Source of the DNA: Tumebacillus lacus
GTDB taxonomy: Bacteria > Bacillota > Bacilli > Tumebacillales > Tumebacillaceae
DNA length: 64,000 bases
Reading direction: 5' to 3'
Assembly (NCBI RefSeq): GCF_026410385.1
Contig: NZ_JAPMLT010000012.1
Coordinates: forward strand, 1 to 64,000
Within the stretch, counting starts at the first letter, position 1; the number at the start of each line of letters is the position of its first letter. The notes beneath the pieces are model-generated. The model made no database searches and had not been told where the DNA came from. It saw nothing but the letters and a program-made list of their open reading frames with translations. The position numbers were made by a program, and so were the translations under genes. Below, piece by piece: positions 42,143 to 50,799 of the stretch.

Positions 42143-42608
42143 CATACACGAGAAACGTGTGCGGATGCGGATTTTTCTCATCGACTGTGCCTTTTGTCTC
42201 CGAGAGCAGCGTCCATTCCGACAGATCGAGCGACGGAAAATACGTATCGCCTGCAAACCGTTCGTGAATGCGGGTCAGATACAGTCGGTCTGTCTTCGGC
42301 AGCAGCATCTGAAAAATCTCTGCTCCGCCGATCACAAACAGGTCCTCCCCCTCGTGCAACGCGATCTCCTCCACCGAATGAATCACGTCGCAACCGGGCG
42401 CCGCGTACTCTTCCTGACGGGTGAGCACGATGTTTTTTCGCTCCGGCAACGGGCGTCCGATCGACTCATACGTCTTTCGTCCCATCAGCACCGGATGGCC
42501 GAGCGTCGTCCGCTTGAAATACTTCAGGTCGGCAGGCAGATGCCACGGCATCTTGTTGTCTTTGCCGATCACGCCCGCTTCATCCATCGCCACGATCAAA
42601 GAGATCAT
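42129..42608 (-). CDS. folA: Dihydrofolate reductase
   Basis: 159 residues, the standard length. [20 protein letters not shown] with [32 protein letters not shown] and [13 protein letters not shown] are diagnostic. It reduces dihydrofolate to tetrahydrofolate with NADPH. The start overlaps the thyA stop by 4 bp (ATGA), matching the recycling need created by thymidylate synthase. Confidence 0.96.
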   Translation of the reverse strand: MISLIVAMDEAGVIGKDNKMPWHLPADLKYFKRTTLGHPVLMGRKTYESIGRPLPERKNIVLTRQEEYAAPGCDVIHSVEEIALHEGEDLFVIGGAEIFQMLLPKTDRLYLTRIHERFAGDTYFPSLDLSEWTLLSETKGTVDEKNPHPHTFLVYEKRS

Positions 42609-43399
42609 ACGGCCACCGTCCCTTTGATCGCCGGGTGCGGATCATAGCCGACCAGCGTGAAGTCCTCATATTTGAAGTCAAAAATATCTTGTACAGCCGG
42701 ATTGATCTGCATCGTCGGCAACGGGCGCGGCTCGCGGCTCAGTTGCAGGCGGATCTGCTCGACGTGATTGGAATAGATATGCGCATCGCCGAGCGTATGC
42801 ACAAACTCCCCCGGCTGCAGGCCGCACACCTGCGCGACCATCAGGGTCAGCAGCGCGTAAGACGCGATGTTGAACGGCACGCCAAGGAACACATCGCCCG
42901 ACCGCTGATAGAGCTGGCAGGACAGTTTCCCCTCGATCACGTAAAACTGGAACAGCGTGTGGCAAGGTTGCAACGCCATGTCGCTCAGCTCACCGGCGTT
43001 CCATGCGCTGACGACCAGCCGCCGCGAGTCCGGGTTGCGCTTGATCTCGTCGATCACGTTTTGCACCTGATTGATCACCCGGCCGTCCGGGCTCTCCCAT
43101 CTCACCCACTGCTTGCCATAGACCGGGCCGAGGTCCCCGTTTTCGTCCGCCCATTCATCCCAAATGCGGACGCCGTTTTCTTTGAGATACCGGATGTTCG
43201 TCTCACCTTTCAAGAACCACAGCAATTCATGGATGATCGACTTCAGATGCACCTTTTTCGTCGTGACCAAAGGGAACCCTTGTCCCAGATCAAAGCGCAT
43301 TTGATAGCCGAACACGCTGTAGGTGCCCGTCCCGGTGCGATCTTCTTTCTTTGTTCCGTTTTCCAGAATGTGCGCACAAAGGTCGAGATATTGCTGCAT
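42605..43399 (-). CDS. thyA: Thymidylate synthase (ThyA)
   Basis: 264 residues from ATG preceded by [48 protein letters not shown], the catalytic Cys in [33 protein letters not shown] and the folate-site [11 protein letters not shown] are all present. It methylates dUMP using methylene-tetrahydrofolate and forms an operon with folA. The length matches E. coli ThyA (264 residues). Confidence 0.97.
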   Translation of the reverse strand: MQQYLDLCAHILENGTKKEDRTGTGTYSVFGYQMRFDLGQGFPLVTTKKVHLKSIIHELLWFLKGETNIRYLKENGVRIWDEWADENGDLGPVYGKQWVRWESPDGRVINQVQNVIDEIKRNPDSRRLVVSAWNAGELSDMALQPCHTLFQFYVIEGKLSCQLYQRSGDVFLGVPFNIASYALLTLMVAQVCGLQPGEFVHTLGDAHIYSNHVEQIRLQLSREPRPLPTMQINPAVQDIFDFKYEDFTLVGYDPHPAIKGTVAV

Positions 43400-43442
43400 C
43401 ACTCACGCCTCCTCTGGCTCTATGTTGTCTCTATCTTACATG

Positions 43443-43477
43443 AAAAAAATCCTCCAGCATATACTGGAGGATTTTTT
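43443..43477. terminator. Terminator between thyA and the acetate symporter
   Basis: AAAAAAATCCTCCAG and CTGGAGGATTTTTTC arms just past the symporter stop codon on the minus strand. Confidence 0.75.
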
Positions 43478-43480
43478 CTC

Positions 43481-45007
43481 TTAGTGATCGACCGCGCTGC
43501 TGACACCGACCCCGGTGTTGGCACGGACGACGATTTCGTCAAAGTTGTCTTTCTCTTGCTTGTTCGCGAAGATCTTCGCCCCGAGGTACGCGCCGAGGAA
43601 GCCGAGCGGCACCGAGACGATCGCCGGAGAACCGAGCGGGAAGATCGCCGATGCTTTGTCCATGACGTTCGGCGAGATCAGGATCAGGCCGACCGACCCG
43701 ATCAGACCGGTCAGCATGCCGGTGACTGCGCCGCCGGTGTTGAACTTCTTCCAGAACAGCGTCAGGATGATGACCGGGAGGTTTGCCGACGCCGCTACGC
43801 AGAACGCCAGCGCGACCAGGTAGGAGACGTTCATCTTTTGCGCGCCGAGAGCGAGCAGGATCGAGAAGACCGCCATGCCTACCGATGCCCAGCGCGCCGC
43901 TTTGATCTGCTGTTGCTCGGTCGCCTTGCCGCCGCGCAGAACGTGCGAATAGAAGTCATGCGCAAACGCCGAGGCTGCCGAGATGACGAGGCCCGCGACG
44001 ACCGCGAGGATCGTGGCGAACGCGACAGCCGAGATGAAGGCGAGGAACAAGTTGCCGCCCAGTTGTTGAGCGAGCAGCGGCGCTGCGAGATTGCCCGCCG
44101 CGTTTGCTTTCGAGATCGCGTCCTGGCCGACGAAGTACGCAGCACCGTAGCCGAGGATCGGAGTCATCAGGTAGAACAGGCCGATGATCCAGGTCGCGTA
44201 CACGACCGATTTGCGAGCGGTCACCGCGTCCGGGACGGTGAAGAAGCGGATCAGGATGTGCGGGAGACCGGCGGTGCCGAGCACCAACGCAATGTTGAGC
44301 GAGATGCTGTCGAGACCGGCCGCAAACGTCGTCGGGGCAGGCGGCGTGAGCGCTGCTTGGCCGACTTTTTCCGAGACCGCGTTGAAGAACTCAATCGGGT
44401 TGTACGAGAAGTGAGAGAGCACCATGACCGACAGCGCGATCGTGCCCCCCATCAGCAGCACCGCTTTGACGATCTGGACCCACGTCGTCGCCAGCATGCC
44501 GCCAAACACGACGTAGACGGTCATCAGGATGCCGATGACGATGATCGACGTCTGGTAGTCCCAGCCGAGCAACAGTTTGATGATCGCGCCTGCGCCGACC
44601 AGCTGCGCGATCATGTAGAAAGTGGAGATCGCCATCGTGTTCAGCGCCGCCACCGAGCGGATCGTTTTCGTGTTGAAACGCGTGGTCAGCGCGTCAGCCA
44701 GCGTGTATTTGCCGAGATTTCGCAGCGGTTCCGCCACGACGTACAGCACGACGAGATACGCCACCAGATAACCGATGGAGTAGAAAAATCCGGAGAACCC
44801 TTTCAGCGCGATGGCACCGGCGATGCCGAGGAAGGAAGCGGCCGACATGTAGTCACCCGCGATGGCCATCCCGTTCTGCCAGCCGGTGATGCCGCCGCCC
44901 GCGACGTAAAAGTCGGTCGCCGAACGGTTGCGGCGTGCGGCCCACCACGTGATCAAAAGAGTAATGCCAATAATCAGACAAAAAAAGATAAAGGCCGAAG
45001 TGTTCAC
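43481..45007 (-). CDS. actP: Cation/acetate symporter (ActP-like sodium:solute symporter)
   Basis: 508 residues, about 13 membrane segments. Family motifs are TDFYVAGGGITGWQNGMAIAG, DYMSAASFLGIAG, GTAGLPHILIRFFTVPDAVT-like and AFAHDFYSHVLRGGK. It imports acetate or short monocarboxylates with a cation. It follows a DUF485 gene (stop 11 bp away), the conserved yjcH-actP pairing. Confidence 0.9.
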   Translation of the reverse strand: MNTSAFIFFCLIIGITLLITWWAARRNRSATDFYVAGGGITGWQNGMAIAGDYMSAASFLGIAGAIALKGFSGFFYSIGYLVAYLVVLYVVAEPLRNLGKYTLADALTTRFNTKTIRSVAALNTMAISTFYMIAQLVGAGAIIKLLLGWDYQTSIIVIGILMTVYVVFGGMLATTWVQIVKAVLLMGGTIALSVMVLSHFSYNPIEFFNAVSEKVGQAALTPPAPTTFAAGLDSISLNIALVLGTAGLPHILIRFFTVPDAVTARKSVVYATWIIGLFYLMTPILGYGAAYFVGQDAISKANAAGNLAAPLLAQQLGGNLFLAFISAVAFATILAVVAGLVISAASAFAHDFYSHVLRGGKATEQQQIKAARWASVGMAVFSILLALGAQKMNVSYLVALAFCVAASANLPVIILTLFWKKFNTGGAVTGMLTGLIGSVGLILISPNVMDKASAIFPLGSPAIVSVPLGFLGAYLGAKIFANKQEKDNFDEIVVRANTGVGVSSAVDH

Positions 45008-45018
45008 AGGTACCCCTC

Positions 45019-45363
45019 CTATTTGCCGCGCAGAGCCTGTTGCTTGATCTGCTCTGCTTGTTCGTCAAACTTGTTCGCCTTTTTGCTGTAGGTCATGCAC
45101 AGCACCCACGTCATGATAAACTGTGCAAAGGCGAACAGATACGCCCAGTTCAGCGCGCCGATCGCCTTTTCGTTCAAGAACGTGAAGTAGGCGGTCGACA
45201 CAGGCAACGTCAGGTAGAAGATCATAAAGAAAATAACGTTCGGAACGATAAACTTTTTCTTCGCGCTAAGCAGCGATTTGAACTCATTGGAATGGGCGAT
45301 TGCACTCCAATTTGGCTCTGCCGCCTCTTGACGCTTGGCTGCGGACGACTGTTGACCGGCCAC
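45019..45363 (-). CDS. DUF485 membrane protein (YjcH-like)
   Basis: 114 residues from GTG preceded by AAAAGGGGGAATCCTT; the upstream in-frame reading has no site. DUF485 core: NEFKSLLSAKKKFIVPNVIF, two membrane segments (FFMIFYLTLPVSTAYFTFL; AYLFAFAQFIMTWVLCM) and the tail TYSKKANKFDEQAEQIK. It is a companion of acetate symporters, with unknown mechanism. Confidence 0.85.
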   Translation of the reverse strand: MAGQQSSAAKRQEAAEPNWSAIAHSNEFKSLLSAKKKFIVPNVIFFMIFYLTLPVSTAYFTFLNEKAIGALNWAYLFAFAQFIMTWVLCMTYSKKANKFDEQAEQIKQQALRGK

Positions 45364-45477
45364 AAGGATTCCCCCTTTTACATGAAAACGATAACTTGCA
45401 GGTTTACTGTCCAGTTTAGTATACCAGACAACTCCCCTTCGCAACAATAAATATTCAGAAATTTGTAATATATAACG

Positions 45478-45509
45478 CAAAAAACCCGCCGTGAATGAGA
45501 GCGGGTTTT
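45478..45509 (-). terminator. Terminator after the ferredoxin gene
   Basis: AAAACCCGC and GCGGGTTTT arms, about 17 bp past the ferredoxin stop codon on the minus strand. Confidence 0.65.
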
Positions 45510-45525
45510 GAAAATATGACTCGTT

Positions 45526-45894
45526 TCACTTTTCTTTTTTCTCTTCCGCTTCCCGGCGAGCCGCTTCCAACTGCAAACGGATCGTGCGGCGAAGCGGATC
45601 TTCCGGGACGATCACTTCCGCGTCGCCGTTTACGACACACTGGCACCCGAGCCGATAGCCGTCCTTGAGCATCTGCTCGCTGAGCATGTGCTTTTCCATG
45701 CGGCTCAGCGGAGCGGGCTGTGCCTCGGTGCGGATCTGCACTTTGCAAGCGGTGCATGCGCCGCGACCGCCGCATTTGCTTTGCAGCATCACTTTGGCAT
45801 GCCTCGCCGCCGCGAGGATCGTCGTGCCGTTGCGGGCGACGATCGTTTTGTCATGCGGTTGAAAATGCAGCGTGCTTTTAAACGAATTACTCAT
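45526..45894 (-). CDS. 2Fe-2S ferredoxin
   Basis: 122 residues. The plant-type cluster pattern is clear: SKCGGRGACTACKVQI (C-x5-C-x2-C) plus a fourth Cys in GYRLGCQCVV. A basic/acidic C-terminal helix (LRRTIRLQLEAARREAEEKK) extends it. It is an electron carrier with an unknown partner. Its start overlaps the DUF309 gene end by 8 bp, so the two are co-translated. Confidence 0.88.
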   Translation of the reverse strand: MSNSFKSTLHFQPHDKTIVARNGTTILAAARHAKVMLQSKCGGRGACTACKVQIRTEAQPAPLSRMEKHMLSEQMLKDGYRLGCQCVVNGDAEVIVPEDPLRRTIRLQLEAARREAEEKKEK

Positions 45895-46312
45895 CTGTGT
45901 CCTCTTCCTCTCCTGCCCACGGCTCGGTCGGCAGCGGCGTGCCGTCGAGCAGCCAAAGACGGATCGGCTCGATCCCGAGCCGCGCCACCTCCTCGCGCTC
46001 CATCTCGACACAGACCGGGATGCGCGCGAGACTGCTCTCCAGCCAGGCCAGCACATGCTGCACATCCAGCGCGCGAAACTCCGGCGCATACGGTTGCAGC
46101 AGTTCCATTGCTCGGGCAAACAACGCCCTTGCTCCGGCGATGTTGCCGACGCGCAGATGGTACGACCCGACCGCGACCTGGATCAGCCCTTTGTAAAAGT
46201 TGATGCGCTCGCTGTGCCAGTAACTCTCCAGCACATCGTGGGCTTCATAATATTCTTCTTCGTTCACATATCGGATAAAATGGAGCATTTCCTCCGGGTG
46301 TTGTTCCCTCAT
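45887..46312 (-). CDS. DUF309 family protein
   Basis: 141 residues. The DUF309 signature is present: FIRYVNEEEYYEAHDVLESY, W, then YKGLIQVAVGSYHLRVGNIAGA, a helical bundle with the EAHDVLE metal-like motif. The function is unknown. An extended acidic C-terminus (WAGEEEDTDE) overlaps the ferredoxin start. Confidence 0.85.
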   Translation of the reverse strand: MREQHPEEMLHFIRYVNEEEYYEAHDVLESYWHSERINFYKGLIQVAVGSYHLRVGNIAGARALFARAMELLQPYAPEFRALDVQHVLAWLESSLARIPVCVEMEREEVARLGIEPIRLWLLDGTPLPTEPWAGEEEDTDE

Positions 46313-46372
46313 CGCTGTCGAACTCCCTGTCCTTCAGACTTTCCCTTTCCATTATAACAGGAAAGAACAGGA

Positions 46373-46408
46373 ACAGGGATGCCCCTGCGCGCAGGCGGGC
46401 ACCCCTGT
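46373..46408 (-). terminator. Strong hairpin after the GNAT gene
   Basis: ACAGGGATGCCC and GGGCACCCCTGT arms around a GC-rich loop, starting just past the GNAT stop codon on the minus strand. The U-tract is poor, so termination strength is uncertain. Confidence 0.4.
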
Positions 46409-46412
46409 CTCC

Positions 46413-47297
46413 TCACACCTCTTTGCCAAACACATAAAACGAATGCTCTCTCGAATGGCCGGTGCGAAAATTCGCCCGCAGCGCGTCTGTCAGCTCGCGG
46501 TCCGCCCCTGCGAGTTGGATCGTGACCCGCTCGCCCGGACGTGCCATCCGCACCGCGCCGGCCGCTGCCGCCACTCCGGCGTCTGTCGTCGCCGCGACCA
46601 GTTGCAGCACGCGCAGCTCGCCCTGATGCACCGCATAGAGCGCGATCCCGGCGACCTCCTCGTCCTGCTCGGCGACGACCACGCCTTTGCTCCGTCCCTC
46701 GTGCTCCGCCAGCTCCTCAAGCAACGGCAGATCGAGCGACACCGTCTTGCGAAAATCATCCGGACAGGTCACCGTCCCGTGCGACGCCAGGTGGCCGTCC
46801 TGAGGGCGCAACCAGCGTTGCACCGTCTCTGCGTCGTCGGTCAGATACACATCGTCGACCAGCCTCACCAACCGGCTCGCCCCGTCGCGGCGCAGGCCGC
46901 TCCACCGTGTCCACCGCACCCGCGCCGTAAAGCCGAGACTTTGCATCATCTTGCGCACCCGCTCGTTGCCAAGCCTCGTGTTCAGGCGGATCACCTCCGC
47001 TCCCCTGCTCATCGCCTGCTCCTCGACATACGCGGTGAAACGGGTGCCAATGCCCGCCCCCTGCCGCCTCGGCGCGATCCGCATCCATTGCAGCCACGCC
47101 TCGCCTTTGCGCGGAAACACCGCTTGGCAACAGCCGACCACTTCGCCGCCGCTCAACGCCACATACCAGCCATCCGGGTCGGCATGGTAGCGCTCCCGCA
47201 TTCGCTTCTCTCGCTCCTTTTGCGGACGCTTCGTGAACAGCGGCGCCATCGCCGGCACATCGCGCAGGGTCGCTTCACGAAAGTGCAGGCCCCGCAT
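46413..47297 (-). CDS. GNAT-family acetyltransferase, two-domain
   Basis: 294 residues from ATG preceded by GAAGGGGGTGCGTAT. The N-terminal ~150 residues form a GNAT domain (VVGCCQAVFPRKGEAWLQWM; IAPRRQGAGIGTRFTAYVE holds the acetyl-CoA P-loop). The second half (DDVYLTDDAETVQRWLRPQD onward) looks like a degenerate second GNAT-like domain. The substrate is unknown. Confidence 0.78.
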   Translation of the reverse strand: MRGLHFREATLRDVPAMAPLFTKRPQKEREKRMRERYHADPDGWYVALSGGEVVGCCQAVFPRKGEAWLQWMRIAPRRQGAGIGTRFTAYVEEQAMSRGAEVIRLNTRLGNERVRKMMQSLGFTARVRWTRWSGLRRDGASRLVRLVDDVYLTDDAETVQRWLRPQDGHLASHGTVTCPDDFRKTVSLDLPLLEELAEHEGRSKGVVVAEQDEEVAGIALYAVHQGELRVLQLVAATTDAGVAAAAGAVRMARPGERVTIQLAGADRELTDALRANFRTGHSREHSFYVFGKEV

Positions 47298-47542
47298 ATA
47301 CGCACCCCCTTCTCGTCTACACACTATGGACGAACAGCCGGATTGGTGCCTCCTACATTTTCCTTTACATTCTGCGGAAAAATTAATAAAGAGCAGAAAA
47401 TGTCTTCAAAAATGCTTAGTTTAGGTGTAAGATAAAGAGAAGCTTATGTCGAACACCGTCGATTACTATTCTTTTCCATTTTTATACCCGACTTATAACC
47501 CGCTTACACTCATATCCATTTCTATTTGGCAGGTGACCCCTA
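47298..47542. other. Divergent intergenic region
   Basis: About 245 AT-rich bases between the GNAT gene and the HD-GYP gene. It must hold two promoters; I see no strong sigma-A pair and no clear operator or RNA element. Confidence 0.4.
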
Positions 47543-48547
47543 TTGAAAATGCTCCCCCTCACCGAGATTTCGGAAGCTCATACCTTGGCTCGCCCGATCT
47601 ACAGCCCGGATCAGCAGATTCTGTTGAATCGGGGTGCGCGCATCAAGGCCGCCTATAAAAAACGCTTGGAAGAGATCGGCGTGCTCAGCGCTTACGTGGA
47701 GGACGAATTTTTAGGCACGATTGAAGACATCGACCCGATCAGCGACGTCGTCCGTCTGCAAGCGATCTCCACCGTGCGTGAAGCGTTTACCCGTGCTGCT
47801 GCGAAGAAACCGCTGAACATCGACGACCTGCTCAAAGTGGCCAACGGGATCACCGACGATCTGCTCGCCAACCGCGGCTGCCTCGTCCAGTTTCTCGACG
47901 TGCGTGCGAAAGAGATCTACCGCTACGCTCATTCGGTCAACGTCTGCCTGCTCTCGACGTTGACGGCGATCGGTCTTGGCTACGACATGCTGAAAGTCAA
48001 ACAGGTGGCCATCGGCTCCTTGTTGCATGACATCGGCTACGCGACCGCCAAAGAGGAGAGCGACCACCCGATGGAAGGATTCAGCTTGTTGCGCAAATAC
48101 CCGATGATCGGCGTGCTCGGCGCGACGATTGCCGTGCAGCATCACGAGCGCATCGACGGTACCGGTTACCCGCGCGCCCTCAGCGGCGAACAAGTCCACG
48201 AGTACGCGCAGATCTGCGCCCTCGCCGACATGTACGACCACCTGACCAACGGCGAAGACGGCACCCGCACCTTGCCGCACTACGCGCTGGAAAAGATCAT
48301 GTCCGAGATGGGCGCGTACCATGAAAAGGTGATCACCGGATTTATCCGCAACATCGCCCCGTACCCGGTCGGCACCACCGTCAAGCTCAATGACGGTCGC
48401 ACCGGCAAAGTGATCGCCGTTCCGCGCGGCCTGCCGTTGCGCCCGGTGGTCAAGCTGTTGGCAGACGGCGAGATCTTGTCTTTGCTCGATCATCCGACGC
48501 TGTTCGTGACCGAAGTCATCGACGACCTCAGTAAGATCAGCGCCTGA
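47543..48547 (+). CDS. Cytosolic HD-GYP domain protein, putative c-di-GMP phosphodiesterase
   Basis: 334 residues from TTG preceded by GGCAGGTGACCCCTA; an ATG two codons later is the alternative. An N-terminal DUF3391-like segment (AHTLARPIYSPDQQILLNRG) leads to an HD-GYP domain: YAHSVNVCLLSTLTAIGLGY, LLHDIGYATAKE, AVQHHERIDGTGYPRAL and LADMYDHLTNG. A small C-terminal beta domain (VGTTVKLNDGRTGKVIAVPR) follows. It is soluble, in contrast to the membrane HD-GYP at 18327. Confidence 0.88.
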   Translation: MKMLPLTEISEAHTLARPIYSPDQQILLNRGARIKAAYKKRLEEIGVLSAYVEDEFLGTIEDIDPISDVVRLQAISTVREAFTRAAAKKPLNIDDLLKVANGITDDLLANRGCLVQFLDVRAKEIYRYAHSVNVCLLSTLTAIGLGYDMLKVKQVAIGSLLHDIGYATAKEESDHPMEGFSLLRKYPMIGVLGATIAVQHHERIDGTGYPRALSGEQVHEYAQICALADMYDHLTNGEDGTRTLPHYALEKIMSEMGAYHEKVITGFIRNIAPYPVGTTVKLNDGRTGKVIAVPRGLPLRPVVKLLADGEILSLLDHPTLFVTEVIDDLSKISA

Positions 48548-48557
48548 CAAACGTGAC

Positions 48558-48594
48558 AAAAAGCCCTCCACGCTGGTGGAGGGCTGTTATTTTT
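48558..48594. terminator. Terminator after the soluble HD-GYP gene
   Basis: AAAAGCCCTCCACG and TGGTGGAGGGCTGTTATTTTT arms, about 10 bp past the stop codon. Confidence 0.75.
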
Positions 48595-48627
48595 ATTCAG
48601 ATATCGATGCAATCGCTTTCAAAGCGG

Positions 48628-48804
48628 TTATCTTTTGCCCAGGTAGCTCAGGTAGATGTACCAGTCGTACTCCTCTTCCAGACCATGGGACTCCAGTTCG
48701 CGGTAGTACGCGAGAAACTCCTCGCTCGTCATGCCAAAGCGCTGTTCGCACTCCATGACATACGCTTTCATTTCCGCCGTCTTTTGTTCCATGTATTGTT
48801 GCAT
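48628..48804 (-). CDS. Small protein of unknown function
   Basis: 58 residues from ATG; GAGAGGGGA lies 9 bp upstream, and an ATG three codons earlier sits too close to it. The protein is charged and helical: QQYMEQKTAEMKAYVMECEQ, FGMTSEEFLAYYRELESHG, ending YDWYIYLSYLGKR. This looks like a small antitoxin- or coat-like Firmicute protein, but I recognise no family. Confidence 0.6.
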   Translation of the reverse strand: MQQYMEQKTAEMKAYVMECEQRFGMTSEEFLAYYRELESHGLEEEYDWYIYLSYLGKR

Positions 48805-48891
48805 TGGTGACATTCCCCTCTCCGTTGTGTTCAATCTGTGGTTTGAGTATATCACATTCTATGCGGAATCGTCGATATATGACATACTATT

Positions 48892-48932
48892 TTCGTCACC
48901 AATTTTTGGCCGCCTACATACGATGAGGGGAA
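48892..48932 (+). promoter_or_regulatory. Possible sigma-K-type promoter
   Basis: CACC, 16 bp, CATACGATG, about 35 bp before the GerPC-like start. It resembles the sigma-K pattern (AC ... CATANNNTA), which would fit a spore-coat or germination gene. Short motifs like this occur by chance. Confidence 0.35.
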
Positions 48933-48960
48933 GAAATCTCGCAGGTTGGGAGGACGATGC

Positions 48961-49218
48961 ATGCACCCGCTCCAACAGGAAAACTATTACCTTCGCCAGC
49001 GCGTCTTCGAACTGGAGCGCGAGATCCAGCACATCCGGCTGATGCTGGCGGCCAAGACGCTGATCGTGGAGAACATCGAGATCCGGCTCGACAAGATCAA
49101 GATCGACAATCTGAGCGGAGCCTTGCAGATCGGGCTGACGCATCAGGTGGAGCAGATCAACGACAACAGCATCCACCTGCCTTCGCTCAAAGACTGCGGA
49201 CCGAGGCTCCGGCTCTGA
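48961..49218 (+). CDS. GerPC-like spore germination protein (short)
   Basis: 85 residues from ATG preceded by GGGAGGACGATGC. A coiled-coil N-terminus (QENYYLRQRVFELEREIQHI) is followed by IEIRLDKIKIDNLSGALQIG and LTHQVEQI, matching the core of GerPC (coiled coil, then YK-type strand and LxGTLNIGLT). It is much shorter than the ~200-residue GerPC of B. subtilis. GerP proteins allow germinants through the spore coat. Confidence 0.55.
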   Translation: MHPLQQENYYLRQRVFELEREIQHIRLMLAAKTLIVENIEIRLDKIKIDNLSGALQIGLTHQVEQINDNSIHLPSLKDCGPRLRL

Positions 49219-49245
49219 TCCTGAAGAGAAGCGAGGTGACAAGAC

Positions 49246-50019
49246 GTGGCGGACACCGCCGGACAGCGGCTGCTCGTCGCCCTCGGCGATTCGATCACCG
49301 CCGGGGTGGGCGGCAAGTGGAACAAAGGGTATGCCGAGCATCTCCATGAGTTGCTGCAACGGAAGCACGGGGAGTTGAAATTGGTCAATTGGGGGATACC
49401 GGGACTGACCATCCCGCGCCTTCGCAAAGCGATTGCGAAGGGAGAGCATCTGCATGACACGATCCAAGGGGCGTCGATGATCGTGATGACCATCGGGGGC
49501 AACGACCTGCTCGGCACGTTGCCCAAAAAGATGCCTGCCGATCTGGAAATGCTGGCGGAGCGGCCCAATCGGCAGTTTGCCCGCGACTTGGACGAACTGA
49601 TGTTGACGATTCGGTCGTTGACGCGGGCGCCGATCTATCTGGGCGACCTGTACAACCCGTTTCCGCAGTCGGAGTATGCGGCGCGATTGATCGGCATGGT
49701 CAATCGGATCTATCTGCACCCGTTGGCGGATCGGTACAGCGGCGTGCACATCGTGCACTTGAACGACGTGCTGCGAGGTCAGGAGTCAACAGTGATCCAA
49801 TACTACAAAAGCGGCACCCTGCGCGACCTCAAGCGCTGGTGGCGACGCCCGATCCACCCCAACGACACCGGTCACCAACTGATCGCCCGCGCCTTCCACT
49901 CCATCATCCGATCCACCGAACCACCCAAACCCAAACAAAAACCCAAACAAAAGTCAAAATCAAAACCAAAATCCCCTACCAAACCCAAAAATCAAAACCC
50001 CTACCGCCCACGCCACTAA
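49246..50019 (+). CDS. SGNH/GDSL hydrolase with a Lys-Pro-rich tail
   Basis: 257 residues from GTG preceded by GCGAGGTGACAAGAC. SGNH blocks are visible: GDSITAGVG (catalytic Ser), the Gly in WGIPGLT, MTIGGNDLLG (Asn), and the final D-x-x-H (PNDTGHQLIARAFH). It is probably an esterase or lipase acting on a lipid or acyl carbohydrate. The last ~35 residues are low-complexity KPKQKPKQKSKSKPKSPTKP, encoded by a nearly G-free tract that continues past the stop codon. Confidence 0.82.
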   Translation: MADTAGQRLLVALGDSITAGVGGKWNKGYAEHLHELLQRKHGELKLVNWGIPGLTIPRLRKAIAKGEHLHDTIQGASMIVMTIGGNDLLGTLPKKMPADLEMLAERPNRQFARDLDELMLTIRSLTRAPIYLGDLYNPFPQSEYAARLIGMVNRIYLHPLADRYSGVHIVHLNDVLRGQESTVIQYYKSGTLRDLKRWWRRPIHPNDTGHQLIARAFHSIIRSTEPPKPKQKPKQKSKSKPKSPTKPKNQNPYRPRH

Positions 50020-50100
50020 CCCCACTCCCATCCAACCACACCCTCTCTACCCACCACTCACCCAACCAAACCCTCTCCGTCTTCCCCCCTCCCCACGCCA
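49919..50100 (+). repeat. Nearly G-free, C/A-rich tract
   Basis: About 180 bases with only five G residues on the plus strand, covering the end of the SGNH hydrolase gene and its 3' flank. It is made of CCCAAA/ACAAAA-like and CCCTCTCC-like units. The transcript would be C-rich and unstructured, as in Rho utilisation sites. Confidence 0.6.
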
Positions 50101-50134
50101 AGCGACCCTCTCCGTTGCGGAGAGGGTCGCTTGG
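50098..50134. terminator. Strong bidirectional hairpin
   Basis: CCAAGCGACCCTCTCCG and CGGAGAGGGTCGCTTGG arms form a near-perfect stem of about 16 bp between convergent genes. The T-tract is short (TTGGTTTG). Confidence 0.65.
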
Positions 50135-50142
50135 TTTGCTCG

Positions 50143-50724
50143 TCAGTTGTTGTTTGAGTTGCCAAAAAACTGCATCGCCATCTTCATCAGACCGTCCAGA
50201 TCCATGCCGCCGCCTTCTGACGACGCACTCCCGTCAGCTGCGGGCGGCGTCGACTGCGGGCCCATGCCAGGCATCATGCCGGGCATCCCCGGCATCATCC
50301 CCGCCCCCGGATACGGACGCGGCCCCATCGGCCCGCCCCACGGCTGGCGCATCGGCATCATCCCCGGCATGCCGGGCATCCGCGGCGCACCGGTCGCAGC
50401 GGCCGATGTGCCGCTCTCTTTCCCGCTGCCGACCTTCGACCACACGTTGCCGATCACGCCCTTGAGCATGTTCAACATCGCCGGATTGGCCAAGATCATC
50501 TTCAACAGCCCGCTGTCGAAAAACCCCGCCGGCACCACCGACGACGTCCGCATCATCTCCGACACGTTCACAGCCAGCCGCAGATATTCCTCTTCCGACA
50601 GCTTGGCCTTCATCGCCTCGCGACGGATCAACCGGTGCAGGTTCTCGTCCATCACAAAAGCACGTTTTCGCGCGCGCGGCACCGCCTTTTTCGCCGTTCT
50701 CCGTCGCACGGTTCGCTTTTGCAT
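50143..50724 (-). CDS. Met/Pro/Gly-rich protein of unknown function
   Basis: 193 residues from ATG preceded by AGGAGGAGCG. A very basic N-terminus (KRTVRRRTAKKAVPRARKRA) is followed by a helical middle (HRLIRREAMKAKLSEEEYLR) and a repetitive segment of PGMPGMMP and PYPGAGMM units. It ends GLMKMAMQFFGNSNNN. I do not recognise it. The repeat composition and the sporulation-type neighbours suggest a spore coat or spore-associated protein. Confidence 0.65.
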   Translation of the reverse strand: MQKRTVRRRTAKKAVPRARKRAFVMDENLHRLIRREAMKAKLSEEEYLRLAVNVSEMMRTSSVVPAGFFDSGLLKMILANPAMLNMLKGVIGNVWSKVGSGKESGTSAAATGAPRMPGMPGMMPMRQPWGGPMGPRPYPGAGMMPGMPGMMPGMGPQSTPPAADGSASSEGGGMDLDGLMKMAMQFFGNSNNN

Positions 50725-50752
50725 CGCTCCTCCTCCTCTCCTGATCGTAAAC

Positions 50753-50782
50753 GAAAACCGAGAGGCAGCCCTCTCGGTTTTC
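50753..50782 (-). terminator. Terminator after the YjcZ-like gene
   Basis: GAAAACCGAGAGG and CCTCTCGGTTTTC arms, downstream of the small YjcZ-type gene on the minus strand. Confidence 0.65.
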
Positions 50783-50799
50783 GCACCGTCCATCATGGA

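Noticed and set aside
42635-45091. An 818-codon plus-strand ORF
   Set aside because: Antisense to thyA and actP; low-complexity Arg/Asp/His-rich translation with no recognisable motif.
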